Shown here: piece after piece, positions 24,701-45,100 of the stretch
Position numbering within the stretch: the stretch's first letter is position 1
How the letters are laid out: each line of letters opens with the position of its first letter
Source of the DNA: Paramacrobiotus metropolitanus
Taxonomy: Eukaryota > Tardigrada > Eutardigrada > Parachela > Macrobiotidae
Direction: 5' to 3'
Length of the DNA stretch: 64,000 nucleotides
Assembly (NCBI RefSeq): GCF_019649055.1
Contig: NW_026570238.1
Coordinates: forward strand, 558,001-622,000
Notes under the pieces: model-generated
The model's database searches: none
The model's input: only the letters and a program-made list of their open reading frames with translations
Told to the model about the DNA's origin: nothing
Position numbers and translations under genes: made by a program

Positions 24701-25200
24701 GTACTCATAAGGGTTGACTACTTGGGGCTGCTGTGCATGAGACAGGCATCAGCACTGTGTGATACGCTGCATGCTCAGTGCTTTTATCAAACAACGCTCA
24801 GATCGCTGTTCCGATCGTTCGCGCTTGTTCGCCAATATCGTCTGTTTCCAGTTTTATGTGTTATGGTGTTTCTCAGCTTAGCTGTTTATTATGGAAGTTG
24901 GTACTTTAAAACATTCAGTTAAATTAACAACCTAAATGCGTTATCTTGGATCATACGGTACAGCGATCGCAGCACTGCACTAGTTCGTGTGCTAGCGCGC
25001 TTACCCTTAGTTATTACAACAGCGTCGTCAAGTGGAGAACGAGGTAACATCGAAATTGTTTCTGTTGGCCTTTATCGCTCCGGAAAGTATATATTGTTGT
25101 TGGGGGTCGATCAGTACTGGCTCTTTTGGAAGTAGTGGATTAACCTTTCATTCCGATCCGTCTTGGACTTGACTGCCCGAATACCTACAAGGAATCTCAC
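21718..25200. other. Gene-poor AT-rich region
   Basis: About 3.5 kb with only short random reading frames. It contains TATA/ATAT tracts near 23700-24000 and 24130-24230 and a TACTCGTACC word near 22600. A hydrophobic 82-codon frame at 24674-24922 has no family match and no conserved context. No RNA gene could be recognised. Confidence 0.5.
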
Positions 25201-27404
25201 ATGGCTCGCCAGTTACCGGAAGCATCCGGTAAGTTGATGATATTAACTCGTAAGAATTCACATAATGTAGGCCTTACCGATATGTTATGACCATTACCTT
25301 TGGCATGGCCCAGTGGTCACTTCAGTAGCAATCGCTCTCCGCTGCAGTTGTAAAAGGCTAGCGTATGCCCCAAGCTGCCGCTGCAGACCGCATTGATGTG
25401 AACCACTACCGGGCAACGCCCTGTCAGGTCAGGCTAATGCTCTCAGATGGACGATTTGCTTGCTACTCGCATTCAAGATTTGTTGCTGGACATTGCTGAC
25501 ATACGTAAACTCATGCTGGCAGATCATATCGAAATTTATTGGGCGATATGAAACAATCGCATGCATCGTTTTTCAGTTCTTATAGATGTAGCAAGTAGTA
25601 AACGTTTTGTTATTAAGCGATTTGTTGCCAGATGTGCTAACTCGTATGTGTGCGAGATTCTTCTGCAGACTTGTTTTATTGGCCATTGTACTAATTTCAG
25701 TTACTTTTTTGCATATTATGTAAACCTATATTATTTTCTGTTCTGCATTTATTGGCTTTTTATAAATTACGGGCTTTTTCGCTGTTTTTTGCATATCCTT
25801 ATCGGTTTGTTCAGTTCTTTTCACTGCAGTTTATGCACAGTTCAGTTCTGATTTGACCACTTCGCTTAATTATAAAGCTGAAGTGCCAATAAGTGGCATG
25901 CAGCATTCAATCCTTCGTGTTTTGATTTAGAGCCTCAGAAATCTCCGAATCACAACGGGGTAGGAATGTACGGATCCTACTACAAAGTCTATCGTTGTTC
26001 GGATGGGAAATATCGTTTGAATTTGATTTCCGAGGATGAATACGTCGAGTCGAAGAAAAACCGGCCCATTTCCGTATGTGACGTCAGCAGCACCACTGAT
26101 GTGGCCTGTTCCCATCGTCCATCGTCATTGTTTACTTCCTCCCCGTGCTGTAGTAGTCTGTCGCGGAGTAATGCGACTACTACGGCAATGGCCGCGCATG
26201 GTCCACTCAATCGTAGTACGAGTTCCGCCACAACGCGGTCACGTTTACCCAGTATCTCACAGCGGATATCCAGCGCTAAGACAACAACGCACGATGTTAA
26301 CGTTGTTCCGCCTCGCCAAAGAGCAGCAGTGCCCGCTCGCTATGCACGGAAGCACCCGTACAAACACAATACCACAGGTAAGCTTATTCGGAATATAGTA
26401 TATATACAAGTAAAGTACAACTAGTGCAGGAGAATAAGAAGAATTTATCGTGAAGCACGTCTTTCATTTTTCTACGATAAATATTTCGACTGGTCAAGTG
26501 CTAAGTGGGAAATATGCATTGCGGTTATTGGGTTGTGAAGTGATTGCGTAACTTCCAGGTTTTTTTGTAAAATGTATATACAATCAGGACGCCATGGAAA
26601 TCTTTTCAAGATTTGTCACGCGTGCCCAGTGTTTCTATTAATATCAGTCATGATAGTATTAGTTAAGTGGTTGTTATACATTTCGAGCTCGGTACTTAGT
26701 AGTAATAAATCATTTGAGGTGTTGGCAAGGCGATCGGGCTATGTAGATTGAGTGCGACATTAGAACATTGGGCCTGTTCTGCTGTGGTAATACTCGGTTG
26801 CAACTGTCCGTTAGACCGGGTCGTTGGCTGTCTTGATAACGTTTCGTTGGGTTACGAGTCGGGCCGCGCGCGCGCGAGAGATCTGTCGATCGGTCGCTCG
26901 CTGCGGTCTTTGCCCTCGTATTTGCTCGCATGTTGCATGTGTGTAGCTCACAGTGATATCCTCTATTCCTCTCTGTCTCTCTCTCTCGATAACGTCCGAA
27001 CTGGGTCAACGATTATTATATTATTGTTTTTTCTGTCTTTCGTTCTCAAACCCCATGTCGTCGTTGCAGCTGCAAGTGTGACAACAGCCGGCACCGATCA
27101 CGATCATCCAGCCGCGATACGCCGCCAGAGACGGGATCGCTGTGTCCGTTCCACAGTGGCAGTGGCCGATCTAATTGCCGAGTACATTCCACCGGATGTG
27201 CCAGCCGTACAGGACGCCGTGGCCAGCTCCACATCCGCTATTAAGCCCGCAGCGCTGCAACAGCCGGCGTTAAACAGTACCCCGCTCGTGTGGAATAACT
27301 GGATTAAGAGTGTGGCACGCCGTTTTCCCATGGCGGATATGAGTGTGCGCCAAGTGCTGGATGTTCTGGATAGTCGACCCGATTTGACGGCGACCGATGA
27401 TTGA
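25201..27404 (+). CDS. Unrecognised 269-aa protein, Ser/Thr-rich middle
   Basis: Three exons (25201-25228, 25931-26377, 27070-27404) join with consistent phases (1, 1) into 269 aa. The protein starts MARQLPEASE, followed by MYGSYYKVYRCSDGKYRLNL, a compact two-strand-like segment. About 90 residues very rich in Ser, Thr, Arg and Ala come next. A C-terminal region is predicted helical (VADLIAEYIPPDVPAVQDAV; WNNWIKSVARRFPMADMSVR) and ends LTATDD. There is no signal peptide or membrane segment. I do not recognise a family and assign no function. The gene is supported by splice phase agreement, a proper ATG with a donor shortly after, and coding-like GC enrichment relative to flanks. The C-terminal helical part is the best region for a remote-homology search. 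Confidence 0.6.
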
Positions 27405-28784
27405 TCGCTGTGTGGATAATTAGAGTGTTTGTAATTAAAAGAAATTCCTTTCTGGGGAAATTTTTTGACAATAAGAGATTTTTGCATTTTTTTGTTGTTT
27501 TTCGTTCCATTTTTGCAGTCGTGTGTATATGTAGGATGTATAACGTTTTTGATTGTTTTCTCTTTTATATGTTTCAACTTTTAATTTTCTCTGCCCATAT
27601 TTCCGTTTGCCAAGTTCCTGCACCAGTCCAAAGATATCTTTTATGATCACGCTACATTATCCGCTCAGTCACCTATGACCAATCAAGCTTGATAAAGGTT
27701 TTCTGTAAAGAACGTCTACAAACTATCTCTATGACCGATATCACCAAAGGCTGCCGCTTGTTAGTATTTCCGATTAAGTAATGTAATAAAGCGAGAAAAT
27801 AGTGGCTGCTGATTTTTAACATTAGGACTGCATTTAATTCTTTCGCATTCTCTTAAGGATATTATAATAATTCGCTATAGTTTTGTATCATCGTCTCCTT
27901 CCTTGGAACATAATAAGATTCAGAAATCTGAATATTATCTGCGATTTTTTGTATCCTTCATGGTGTAAATTAGGCTCTTTACTCATTAGCCACAACTTCA
28001 ACATTAAGTTATGTTAGTTAGTTGATTAAAGAAAAAACAAATTTTTGACAACGTAGGGTTGATTGCCAATACTGTAATTAACGGATAGTGAGAAGTTGGA
28101 TATCAAGATCAATCTAAATCTGAGAACGTTTCGCTTATTGTTAAATCGTTCAATAGCGCTAGCACAAACGCAAATGATTTCGGTTGTTTTTTGGTGAATT
28201 TGAAATCTGATCATTTTACATAACAGTTTGGACTTAGCTAAGATTTGCCGAGCATCAACCTTACAGAAATTCCATAACGAGCAAATCAAAACTTAAAGCA
28301 TTCCGCGCTTAGCCAATTTAAGGTAGAAACATGGCAAAATAGCAACAGCTAAACCTGCAGAGCAAGAGTTGAAATGTGACTGACGTTGTAGAAGTTATGT
28401 CGATATGGGAAGGCAGCAAGTAATTAACTTTTTATTTCGTCATAAGCGTTTTTTAAAAGCTATAACAGATAAACTGCAATAAAAATAAAAAGCGAGTATT
28501 CATACCAATTCAACTTCGTATTTGCACAGAAAGCCACGCTAGAAAAGACAATAGAAACTATCCGACAGCAAAGACTGCAATATTGGTCCTCTATAAACTC
28601 AGAACTGGGCTGCCTTGGAAAAGCCAAATCGAAGCACCGACTGATTAACACGATAACATCACCTGTGCGTACAGCCGGTTCAGATAATAAAAAATTTCTA
28701 AACTCTGGTACACAACTAGAGCGCATTGACAGGGTGATACAATTATCCCGAAAATAACCATCCAGTCACCGAAACGCGCACGGT
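27405..28784. other. Convergent intergenic region before GFPT
   Basis: About 1.4 kb between the 3' ends of the unrecognised gene and GFPT. Only short AT-rich frames are present, with no supported exon. Confidence 0.5.
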
Positions 28785-36407
<7,623 letters not shown>

Positions 36408-37790
36408 TTTTGCAGCAGTCCGTAACGAAAACAGCGTTCCAATTAAATATTCCGTGGAATCAGCAGCCAAGTTCGCTACGTGGAACCTGTACAGGCGTGA
36501 AAAAATTGCACTTCAAAAGCAGCTCTACTTTGTCGTATGACAATGGCAAACCAAAACAACCGTGAAACCAGAAAGCATCCATTATATGACGCTGACTTTG
36601 AACAAACAGCAAAACTATCCCCTGAAGTAGTCTTTTGCATGCGCTTACCTTCTGCAGAAATGCAGCTAATGTTGAAAATCTCCCAAAAAAACACGATCAA
36701 AGAGAGTCAAAGATTTTCGACCGACAACGTGACAGCGGCAGAAAATAACACAAGAAGCGCGCTTCAGAAGACGGCTTTTATAGCTTCGCGCACTGCTCTG
36801 ATTTCCACATATTCATTGCCACATCACCGAGCCTGAGGCAAGGGGGTGCACAAAATTGTGTCGCTAAACAATCAATGCCAACCTTTTCTACCATGCCCTT
36901 GCGACTCAGATCTCGGTCACTTAAACAGTGTAACTGTGAGGGTCTGAGTGACTGAGTTCATGGCAAGTACAAAGTAAGTAACAATCCCAATGTTAAATTG
37001 CGGTGCATTACAGTATATTTATTACCTTTCCGTTTTCAAAAACCACCAAAGCTTACTGAATATTTTACTACCTAACAGCATATTCACTGGATAAAAAAAG
37101 TAAGCAAGTATCACTGTATTTTCAATTTTTCACGATAATCTGCAGTTTGGCTTACCTATTTGTCGCAATGGCCGATATCCGGTTTGCCGACTACTCGTAT
37201 TTAACCGGAAAGATCAAGCCCGATAGACCATGAATTCAGGATTCGTACTCGCTGGTGGTAAACGCCGAGCAAATTTCGTCATCGCGCGTATTCCGATTTC
37301 CATTTTGCTTCTGCAATATTGCAGTGACGCAGTCTGATCCCAGTGATCTGGGAAGTTTTTTTGTTTTTGCTCACTTCATCTGTTTCTGGCGTATTCGGAA
37401 TATTTCTTGTAGTAATAATACCTGCGACAAGCTGTTGTACAAATTCATAATCTCTTTCAGTTTTCGCCAAAGGTTGCATAATAGTTTCCACTTGTGGGAT
37501 TGCAGCAACCGAGGTACGAGTATTTCAATTCGCAAGGTGTGAGACTCTTGAGTCTTGAGACTCTTGACTGAAAAGTATGATTTGAAAGGAACTGGTCGAA
37601 TTTCTCTATAATTTTCACGTTCGGTTACAGAAGAGTGGTTTAATAGAATGATAATTTGTCAGCAGATAACGTCATTTTCAACCATCTTGGACGATCATAG
37701 CACATGCTACGTAGTACAGTACTATAAATGTTACTGTTAGATACGATTAATCATTACTGCATTTTCGTGTTTTGTTGTTTTCAGAGAAAA
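36408..37790. promoter_or_regulatory. Divergent upstream region GFPT / SSU72
   Basis: About 1.4 kb between the two start codons contains both promoters and 5' UTRs. No exon or discrete motif was identified; TGAGACTCTTGAGTCTTGAGACTCTTGAC near 37540-37568 is a short imperfect repeat. Confidence 0.4.
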
Positions 37791-38969
37791 ATGGAAAGGC
37801 CCGTTTTATCGTTTGCCGTGGTCTGCTCAAGCAATCAGAACAGAAGTATGGAAGCCCACAGTTTCATGGCGAAAAGGGGTTTCAACGTAAGCTGTTTTCT
37901 GTAAATTGCGAGTACATGACATTTTATAATAATAAAAATTATAGAAGTTCAAACTGTTGAAAACGACTTCTCGTTGATATGTCGTTAAATGCAGGTAAGG
38001 TCTTTTGGTTCTGGAAATTGTGTGAAGCTGCCGGGACCTGCTGCCGATCGTCCGAATGTCTACAGTTTCGATGTGAGCTACGATGATATGTACCGTGATT
38101 TATACAATCAGGATCAGCACCTGTACACCAGCAATGGCCTACTCAACATGTTAGATCGTAATCGTCGAATAAAAATTCGTCCGGAAAGATTTCAGGATAA
38201 TGTGGAGCCGTTTGATGTGATTATTTGCTGTGAAGAACGTGTATTCGACCAGGTCACGGAGCATTTGGCCGAGCTAAGCTACGGATTTCGTCCGGCGCAT
38301 GTTATTAATATGGATATATTGGATAATCACGATGAAGCTACCGTAGCGGCATTTATTATTTGCGAACTGTGCCAGAAATTGCAGGAAGAGGCCGAACATT
38401 TGTAAGTATTTCAATAGTTTTACCAGCTAGTTTGGACGGTTCTGCCAAAAGCAAGAGCGAAATCAGCAACATAATATTAATAATGGTGCGATATGAGTTT
38501 CAGTAGTATCTGTGTATGTGACAATAATCGTAAGCAAATAAGTACTTACTATAGTCAGTATAGTGTACATTTTAAATAGAGTCTTTGCGGCCTTAAATAG
38601 AGTCTACATTAGGTAGGTTTTTTTGAGTTTTGAAATTTCGTTATGAAATTAATTTTGTGTTAGCGAAAACTGTGTTAGTGGTGTTTTGTGGAATTTGTCA
38701 TATTTTAATAAGTAAGTAATGAACAACAAATTTCTTATGGCTACTGAGTACTGACTTACTGTCACTTTTGTTTAGTGAGTAAAGCCATAGTGGCTTTCTT
38801 TTCTGCACTTCTTCTCACCTGCACTAAACTATAAAAAAATATTCGCGTCTATCTGTTTCTTATGCTGGCAATTTTTGTTTCCAGAGACGACATTATTGGG
38901 GATGTTGTGGCTGATTTTGACGAGAAATACAAACATCGGAATATGTACCACCACGTTTATTACGTGTAA
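37791..38969 (+). CDS. SSU72: RNA polymerase II CTD phosphatase SSU72
   Basis: Phosphatase that removes phosphate from Ser5/Ser7 of the RNA polymerase II CTD and works in 3'-end processing. Three exons (37791-37886, 37995-38401, 38885-38969) give 195 aa; the human protein has 194. The low-molecular-weight tyrosine-phosphatase-like active site CX5R is present as CSSNQNRS near residue 12. The family signatures SMEAHSFMAKRGF, VKLPGPAADRPNVY, LYTSNGLLNMLDRNRRIK, RPERFQ and CEERVFDQV follow. The general-acid Asp lies in VINMDILDNHDEA. The ATG directly precedes the first beta strand. Exon 2 begins GTAAGG immediately after the acceptor AG, where it encodes the conserved V-R of VRSFG. Confidence 0.96.
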
Positions 38970-39638
38970 AATATCGGACGAGAAATCAAGTTGTTTATGT
39001 TTCTTGCAGATTGCCGTATCGGTGGTTTGCCAGATTTTTTCCCAATTGTATTCAGCCATTGCATGAGCCATTCACAATTTCACATCGATAGAGCGTATCT
39101 TTTACCGCGTGCTTTCTTTTGTAGTTTTTACTGATGTACATTGCAGAGAATCTTGAGGTTGATATTTTGTATTATTTATCTGATCGTGTGGACACACTTT
39201 TGAAGATATTAGGTGTGCTGCTTTCACTAAAGTTAAAATACGTCAATCCTGCCCGTCAGTACTAAAGTTAAAATACGTCAATCCTGCCCGTCAGTACCAT
39301 TTGCGTTAGTTGTTTTCCAAGAAGTAGAAGTAAAATTTATTTTTTCGTATTTGGCGCAAGTTTTGCGTCTTTCGCTGCACAGAATTCAGTTTATATAGAT
39401 ATAACAAAAGGCTGCACTGCATAAAATATTATGGACTAGTAAAATTTAATATTTTTGAGAACGAGAAGTGCCAGATCATACTACAAAAACAAAAATCGTA
39501 CTACACATGTCATAAACTCAAACCTACAACCATACAGTAAAAAACACAAAATTTAGGGGCAATAGGGGAGCACAGCCCAAAAAATGCGCGTTAATTCAAC
39601 TAACAGAATATAGTCATACTAACTCGGAATATACTCAC
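38970..39638. other. Convergent 3' region SSU72 / ZNF367-like
   Basis: About 670 bp holds the 3' UTRs of two convergent genes. It contains a perfect 2 x 35-bp tandem duplication at 39226-39295. Confidence 0.55.
39226..39295. repeat. Perfect 2 x 35-bp tandem duplication
   Basis: The 35-bp unit beginning ACTAAAGTTAAAATACGTCA occurs twice without a gap or mismatch, in the probable 3' UTR of SSU72. The lack of divergence suggests a recent slippage or duplication event. Confidence 0.9.
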
Positions 39639-42138
39639 TTATTGTCGACTGAACACATTGCAAGCATTTCGCGACAGTTCCACCAAAGCCATGGCGGTTG
39701 CTACATCCTCGGGATGGTTTTCGGTTGACGCCGGGCTAAGCGAGATGGATCGCGAAGCGGAAAACCGTAAATCCACTGCCTTTTCTCCCAACGCAGGAAT
39801 AACTTTCTTGAGCCGCTCATGCGGATGTTGGGGACAACGCCGGTTGGCGTGACGAAAAGCCGGTGTAAGGCAACCTGCAAAACGTCATTTGGAAAATGCC
39901 GAATATACGGTACTTATCGTTAATACTCGAGTCTTGCACAGTGGCAATCCTGTTCTAATTGCCTGTGCTCTTTATACTCAGATGCGTACTTAATTTCAGT
40001 AGTTGACCAGCTCGGTTATCAGAATCAATAAGGAATTTTTATAACGTTATTGCAAATTTATGCAGGCAATGCCATTTACACTTGAACCGAAATTCCAATA
40101 ACCAAACCAAGTAAAATAACTTATCTGGTAAAATAACTCTGGTACAACCAAAACAGTTCAGACAACAATATTTGTAAACTGCTCTGGGAAAGTAAAGTAC
40201 AATAAACGGAAAACGTGAAACAACCGAAGAACCAAACAATCAACCAGAGAAAATTTAATTAACGAAATTCCAAAAAAAACCTTTGAGTGACTATTTTTAA
40301 ACTGCATATCTATATATATAGGGGTGTATCGCTGTGATAATCCAGAAATTAACACAAATGGAAGTGCGAAAATAAGCGGAGGAAGGCTTACCTCCGACCG
40401 GGCATTTGAACGGTTTTGCACCCGTATGGATGAGAATGTGCGTTTGCAAATGCCCACTTTGCCGAAAAGATTTTCCGCACTGGTATGGACATTCATGTGG
40501 CCTGGTGTCCGAATGGACAAGCTTGTGCGTTTCCAGGCTTCGTGGATACTGGAAATACTTGCCGCATGTTTGGCAGTTGAACTTCTTTTTAAACAGTTCG
40601 CGCAGAGCAGGTCCAACTTTATGATGGCTTCTTTTACCATTCTGACAAAATCAAAAAACGCTATTATTATGTCTAAACGCTATTATTACTTATAAACTGT
40701 ACTTATTTATGGACATTTATTTATGGACATGTTCGGCGTATTTATTTCGCTAAGCACAGATCATTAATCTTTAGAACACAAAATAATGGTAGTCTGTTTA
40801 GCAGCGGGAAGCTGTAACCGCAGTCAGAGACTATACCAGTATTTATAGGCACATAAAGATAGAATAAAATACATTATCAGCCGAAAAAGTATCGAAAAAT
40901 ACAAAAAACTGTATTTTACTATACTCTTACAATATAACAGTACAGCAAGATATGAACTTAACAAATGCGTGAACGTTCACTTTCCCGCAGTTACTTAAAC
41001 ACTTTTTTGGAATGTTTATGACATTCCGTAGCCAGATGATGTGAAAATTGGCGTGAAAATCGAAAACAGTTTGTGCGCGCAACATCTGGATTGGTGAGTT
41101 AAGTATGCGAGAAAATCCAAAAAGTTTCAAGACATGCAGGTTTCCAAAAGTCGGTCGGTTTCCAAGTCTCATTATTAACCGGACTTTTTTGAATATTACA
41201 CAGAAACGTACAGAAGTATTAAGAATCGATCGTTCTCACAGTAGACTCACACTGAAGCACGGTTCTAGTATTTTTCGAAAACTAAAGCAAATTCCAAAAA
41301 TTTTTAAATTATTTCGCAGTTTGACAAAATTGGAACTCACAGTCGGGTTCGGTGTAATACGATCTTCGTACTTATATGCATTTAAAGAAAATTGGTGTTC
41401 AGTGAAACTTTTGGAACACCTGAAAGCGTTTAAGGTTTTCGAGTTTTCTTACAGCCATAACTCCCTAACCGGATGTAGCGCGCGCAGGAGTTTCGCGCCA
41501 ATGTATACAAATTTAATCTGATTATGGCATGAATAAAACATTGGAAAAAAGTGTTTTGGAGCGCCCAAAAGTGTAAGTTTCCATGTACGAGAAGTACAGG
41601 AAGTATTATGAACAGGATTGAAGGAACACATCGTATCAGTATGTACATGTACAAGAAGTATTACGGATTTGGTATCATGTACAGTTGTACCGGACCACTT
41701 CCCTTCGAACGGGTAATGTATGCACTATGCAGTATGGATAGTTGGATACTTCTACTGCACTTTCGCATTCGGAGAAGCTTAAACCACCGCACAATAAACT
41801 ACAAAGTGCGTTTAGATTTTCTTAGACATTCTGTATCATTTTGTTGTCATAATTTACCATTTCTAGCGGACCTTGTCGTTCGTTAAAGTATCGTCGATCG
41901 CGTTTCTGTGGCGATGGCAATGGGACATTTACAGAATTCATATCAACTATGAATCGACAGGCTATTTCCGCTTTCTTAACCTCCTGTCTAACGAGGGAAA
42001 ACGCAGAGTCCTTGGACCAGATGTTGATAGATGAAGTCGCTGTATACCGACGCGACAAGACTCCTGATGCCGGCGGTTTCACGGGTATAGGGGCATGCAG
42101 CTTTGGTGACCGTGCAACGAATGCTGATCGGCCGGCAA
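39639..42138 (-). CDS. ZNF367: ZNF367-like C2H2 zinc finger transcription factor (5' end unresolved)
   Basis: DNA-binding protein related to vertebrate ZNF367. Three exons are supported on the minus strand: about 41858-42138, 40392-40641 and 39639-39874, joined at phases 0 and 1. The middle exon encodes two fingers, [10 protein letters not shown]...THKLVH and [24 protein letters not shown]. The splice then completes [28 protein letters not shown], matching the unusual third finger of ZNF367 (GC..RF.HANRHCPKHP). The C-terminus keeps the short [13 protein letters not shown] helix that matches the LALIELANL region of ZNF367. The first supported exon ([12 protein letters not shown]...[19 protein letters not shown]) opens at an acceptor, so the true start lies upstream. 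The exon at 45630-45728 is one candidate, unproven. Confidence 0.82.
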
Positions 42139-45100
42139 CTGTGAATCAAAGGGTGCAATAAATTAAAACCGGACAAGAAAGGACAATTAAATCAGATCAA
42201 ATTGTTTTCGTACTCAGTCTGTACTTTTTACTTGCATTGTGATACTTATTAGAGGTCAATAAATCAAAGCACACATCCACAAGTCGGATTAACTGCATTA
42301 GAATTACCGTATGAAAGGAACGTGCAAGAAACTATCTGTACCGGCGGAAGTTTATCGCACACACGAATTCCAGGTTTGTGCTCTTCGGTTGATACGCCGA
42401 GTGATGCTATGTTCTTATTATAAAGAGCTAGAGGACAACCATGCGACGACAAACACTGGAAAAAGTTCTTATGGTCAAAAGAGCGAAGTACCAGTACAAA
42501 CACACAATTATGGATCACCGGGCAATCAATCAATCAAATGTCGTAAAGCTTTTATTATAAAAAAATGCCATTTCGACACTTACATCTAGAATAAGATATC
42601 TGGAATGGTGAATAAACAGCGGCTAGTAAGTTGCAAAACAGTGAAAATCCCTCATTTACCGTGCTTGTACCGTTGCTATCGGTGGTTTGCCACACGAGTG
42701 AGTGCCACAGTTTGGACTGTAGAGTGGCTGGACTGTGGAGTGGCTCACTCTTCCTAACTATAAGGTCACGTTTCGGGTTGTCTAATGTCTACATACACGC
42801 ATAAGGCTCTGGAGAGCAACTGCGGCGGTTTTCGCAAACAGACAAGACATTAATAAATAATTCACGGCTGGTGGATCAAGTCAACTGCCCATGCCGGGCG
42901 TTCAGCGATTGGCGGATCAGGCAATCTCCTTTTGACCAGTGCCCTTGTCCTGTTCTTCTTTACAACACATCAGTCACCTCACCCACTGTCAAAGCGTAAA
43001 TCAACTCTCGCCGCTCTGACATAAGTACGTAAACCACCTCCTGCGAGTAGGTACATTTGCTTTGCACTACTGCATATTCTGTTTTTTGCCTTTTGTCGCA
43101 GGCTATACCTGGTACCACTGTGCTTAATTATTTTCTAGCATTATTTAAGTACTTGAACATCTTAAGATTATCTCTACTTATTATGGCTTAACCGTTCGCG
43201 AATGCAGAAACAAGTTACGTACTTATTCGCTTTATAATACAAAAGAGTACGACCAGTATCATACCGCCAATCGCAAAGAGAAGCTTGAGGATAAAAAACA
43301 AACGATAAGAGAAGAATTCAAGGGAAACGTTATGCAATAATCAAAACTGTTACATAAGTGAAGGCTAAATGAAGATTCGAAAGATCGGACGGTGATGGAC
43401 CACTTTTATTTCAAATTTGGCAAACTGCTTACGATTTGCTGCTATTATAGCAGCAAATAGATATATCCTCTCGAACCTTCCGATTTATAAGCCAAGCTAG
43501 CCAACCAACAAACCTGTTGTAATCTGCAATTTTATGTTCTACAAAAATTAGCAGATCACCATAATAATGTGATGTTCTGTTGTAATAATAGCGTTTATAT
43601 GCCGATATTTACAGTTGGAAAGAAAAATTCAGTAGCTGATCATGATCATGAATGCTTAAGCCCAAAAACACCGCTGTATTACAACCCTGTTGTAGCATCA
43701 AAATCCGTACCACAACAAAATACACAAATACGGACCGTACCACAACAAAAAACACTTAAGTAGTATACATTGAAGTGACTGAACTATTACTGATTACTCG
43801 GTAATATTGAAAAAGCAGGTGAAGACAACTTAAAATCTTAAATAGTAAGATAGAGTACAGTAGAACTTCCCAATTTCGTTCAGACCGATTTGACAGAACT
43901 GTACTGCCTGATTCGTGTACGAGTACAAAATACGAAAATATAGATATAGAAGTATACTTATTAAAACGTCTCAAGTTGAAGTGTAAATGGCGTTCAGCTT
44001 GTATGTACAATACGGCAATAAAGACTGTGTAAAATACGAAATACGATCGATATACGAATAGTTTACACTTAAATCTCAATCAATGACATTTTACAGCTCC
44101 TAGACGATTTTTATTTAGACAGTTTTTTTTATTGTTATTATCCAACTACAGTAGCTAACTCTTTCAAATGCAGATATCTTACCAGGCTACTAACAGTCAT
44201 GTCACTCTATCATTACAACTAATTTCCTATTAATATGTACAAGTCTACCAGAGAAGAACCGCTAAAGCAAGCACGTTCATCATTCACATAATATTGTACT
44301 CCGAGTACTGCACTTATCGTTAGTATTGAACAAGCCAAGCACGGATGAATATAGTATAAGTTTTGCATTTTTATTTCCTTGAGCACTGTCTAGTCTATAT
44401 CTTGGTTACAACTTACAACGGACAAAAATTTCTTGGAAAAATACTGCACGATATTTAGCAACAAAAAACAAAAGTATTACAGTAAATTCGGTGGCAGCAA
44501 TAACTAAAGTTAAAAAAAACCAGTACCAGTACCTACTAGCTATACAATATCGTAGGCGGGTACGTGTTGTTATGTATGTATGTGCTATGTGTGTATGTGT
44601 ATGTGTTATGTGTTGTTATGTTGTTATGTAGTATTATTGTATTTACTCCATACTTTATACATTTTAATTTAAATACAGTACTTAGTACTTAGTGTGTATA
44701 AATTACTTAAGTATCTGCATTGAATGATTCGAATCGAAGGTGCATGCTCCTGCGGCTGTGCTGTGAGTCACGCACGTGAATTTTGCCGAGGATGTAATTT
44801 GGCAATGCCAATCAGTTGCACAGTGCACACTTTTTATAGAATTAGTGAAAGTTTGCCGAAAAATTAATGAAAAAGCCAACAACGGGAAAAAAGGGTGAAA
44901 CATTAAAATGCACTTATTTTTTAGGCGTGCATCTAACTGCCACGGCGTTAAAGGTTACAGCTCACAGCATTACTTTCAAAGTTAAAGGTTACTCAGAACT
45001 CAGAAGACTATAATGCGAGGGAAAGTACTTGAAAAAACAATTCACAAGAATGTCACTCATGGTCAACTCACTGTTTAGACAACACTACAAAGGGCTTTGA

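Noticed and set aside
24674-24922. 82-codon frame with a hydrophobic C-terminus
   Set aside because: No family resemblance, no start context and no neighbouring exons; it is consistent with chance in AT-rich DNA.
25300-25345. Possible tRNA gene from the words GGCCCAGTGGTCAC
   Set aside because: Only an A-box-like word is present. No B box or cloverleaf could be drawn here, and the same word occurs in the 6.7-11 kb repeats.
41105-41521. 138-codon plus-strand frame rich in Lys, Phe and Arg
   Set aside because: It lies inside the first supported intron of the ZNF367-like gene, matches no family I know and has no splice or UTR context. Length alone is not enough.
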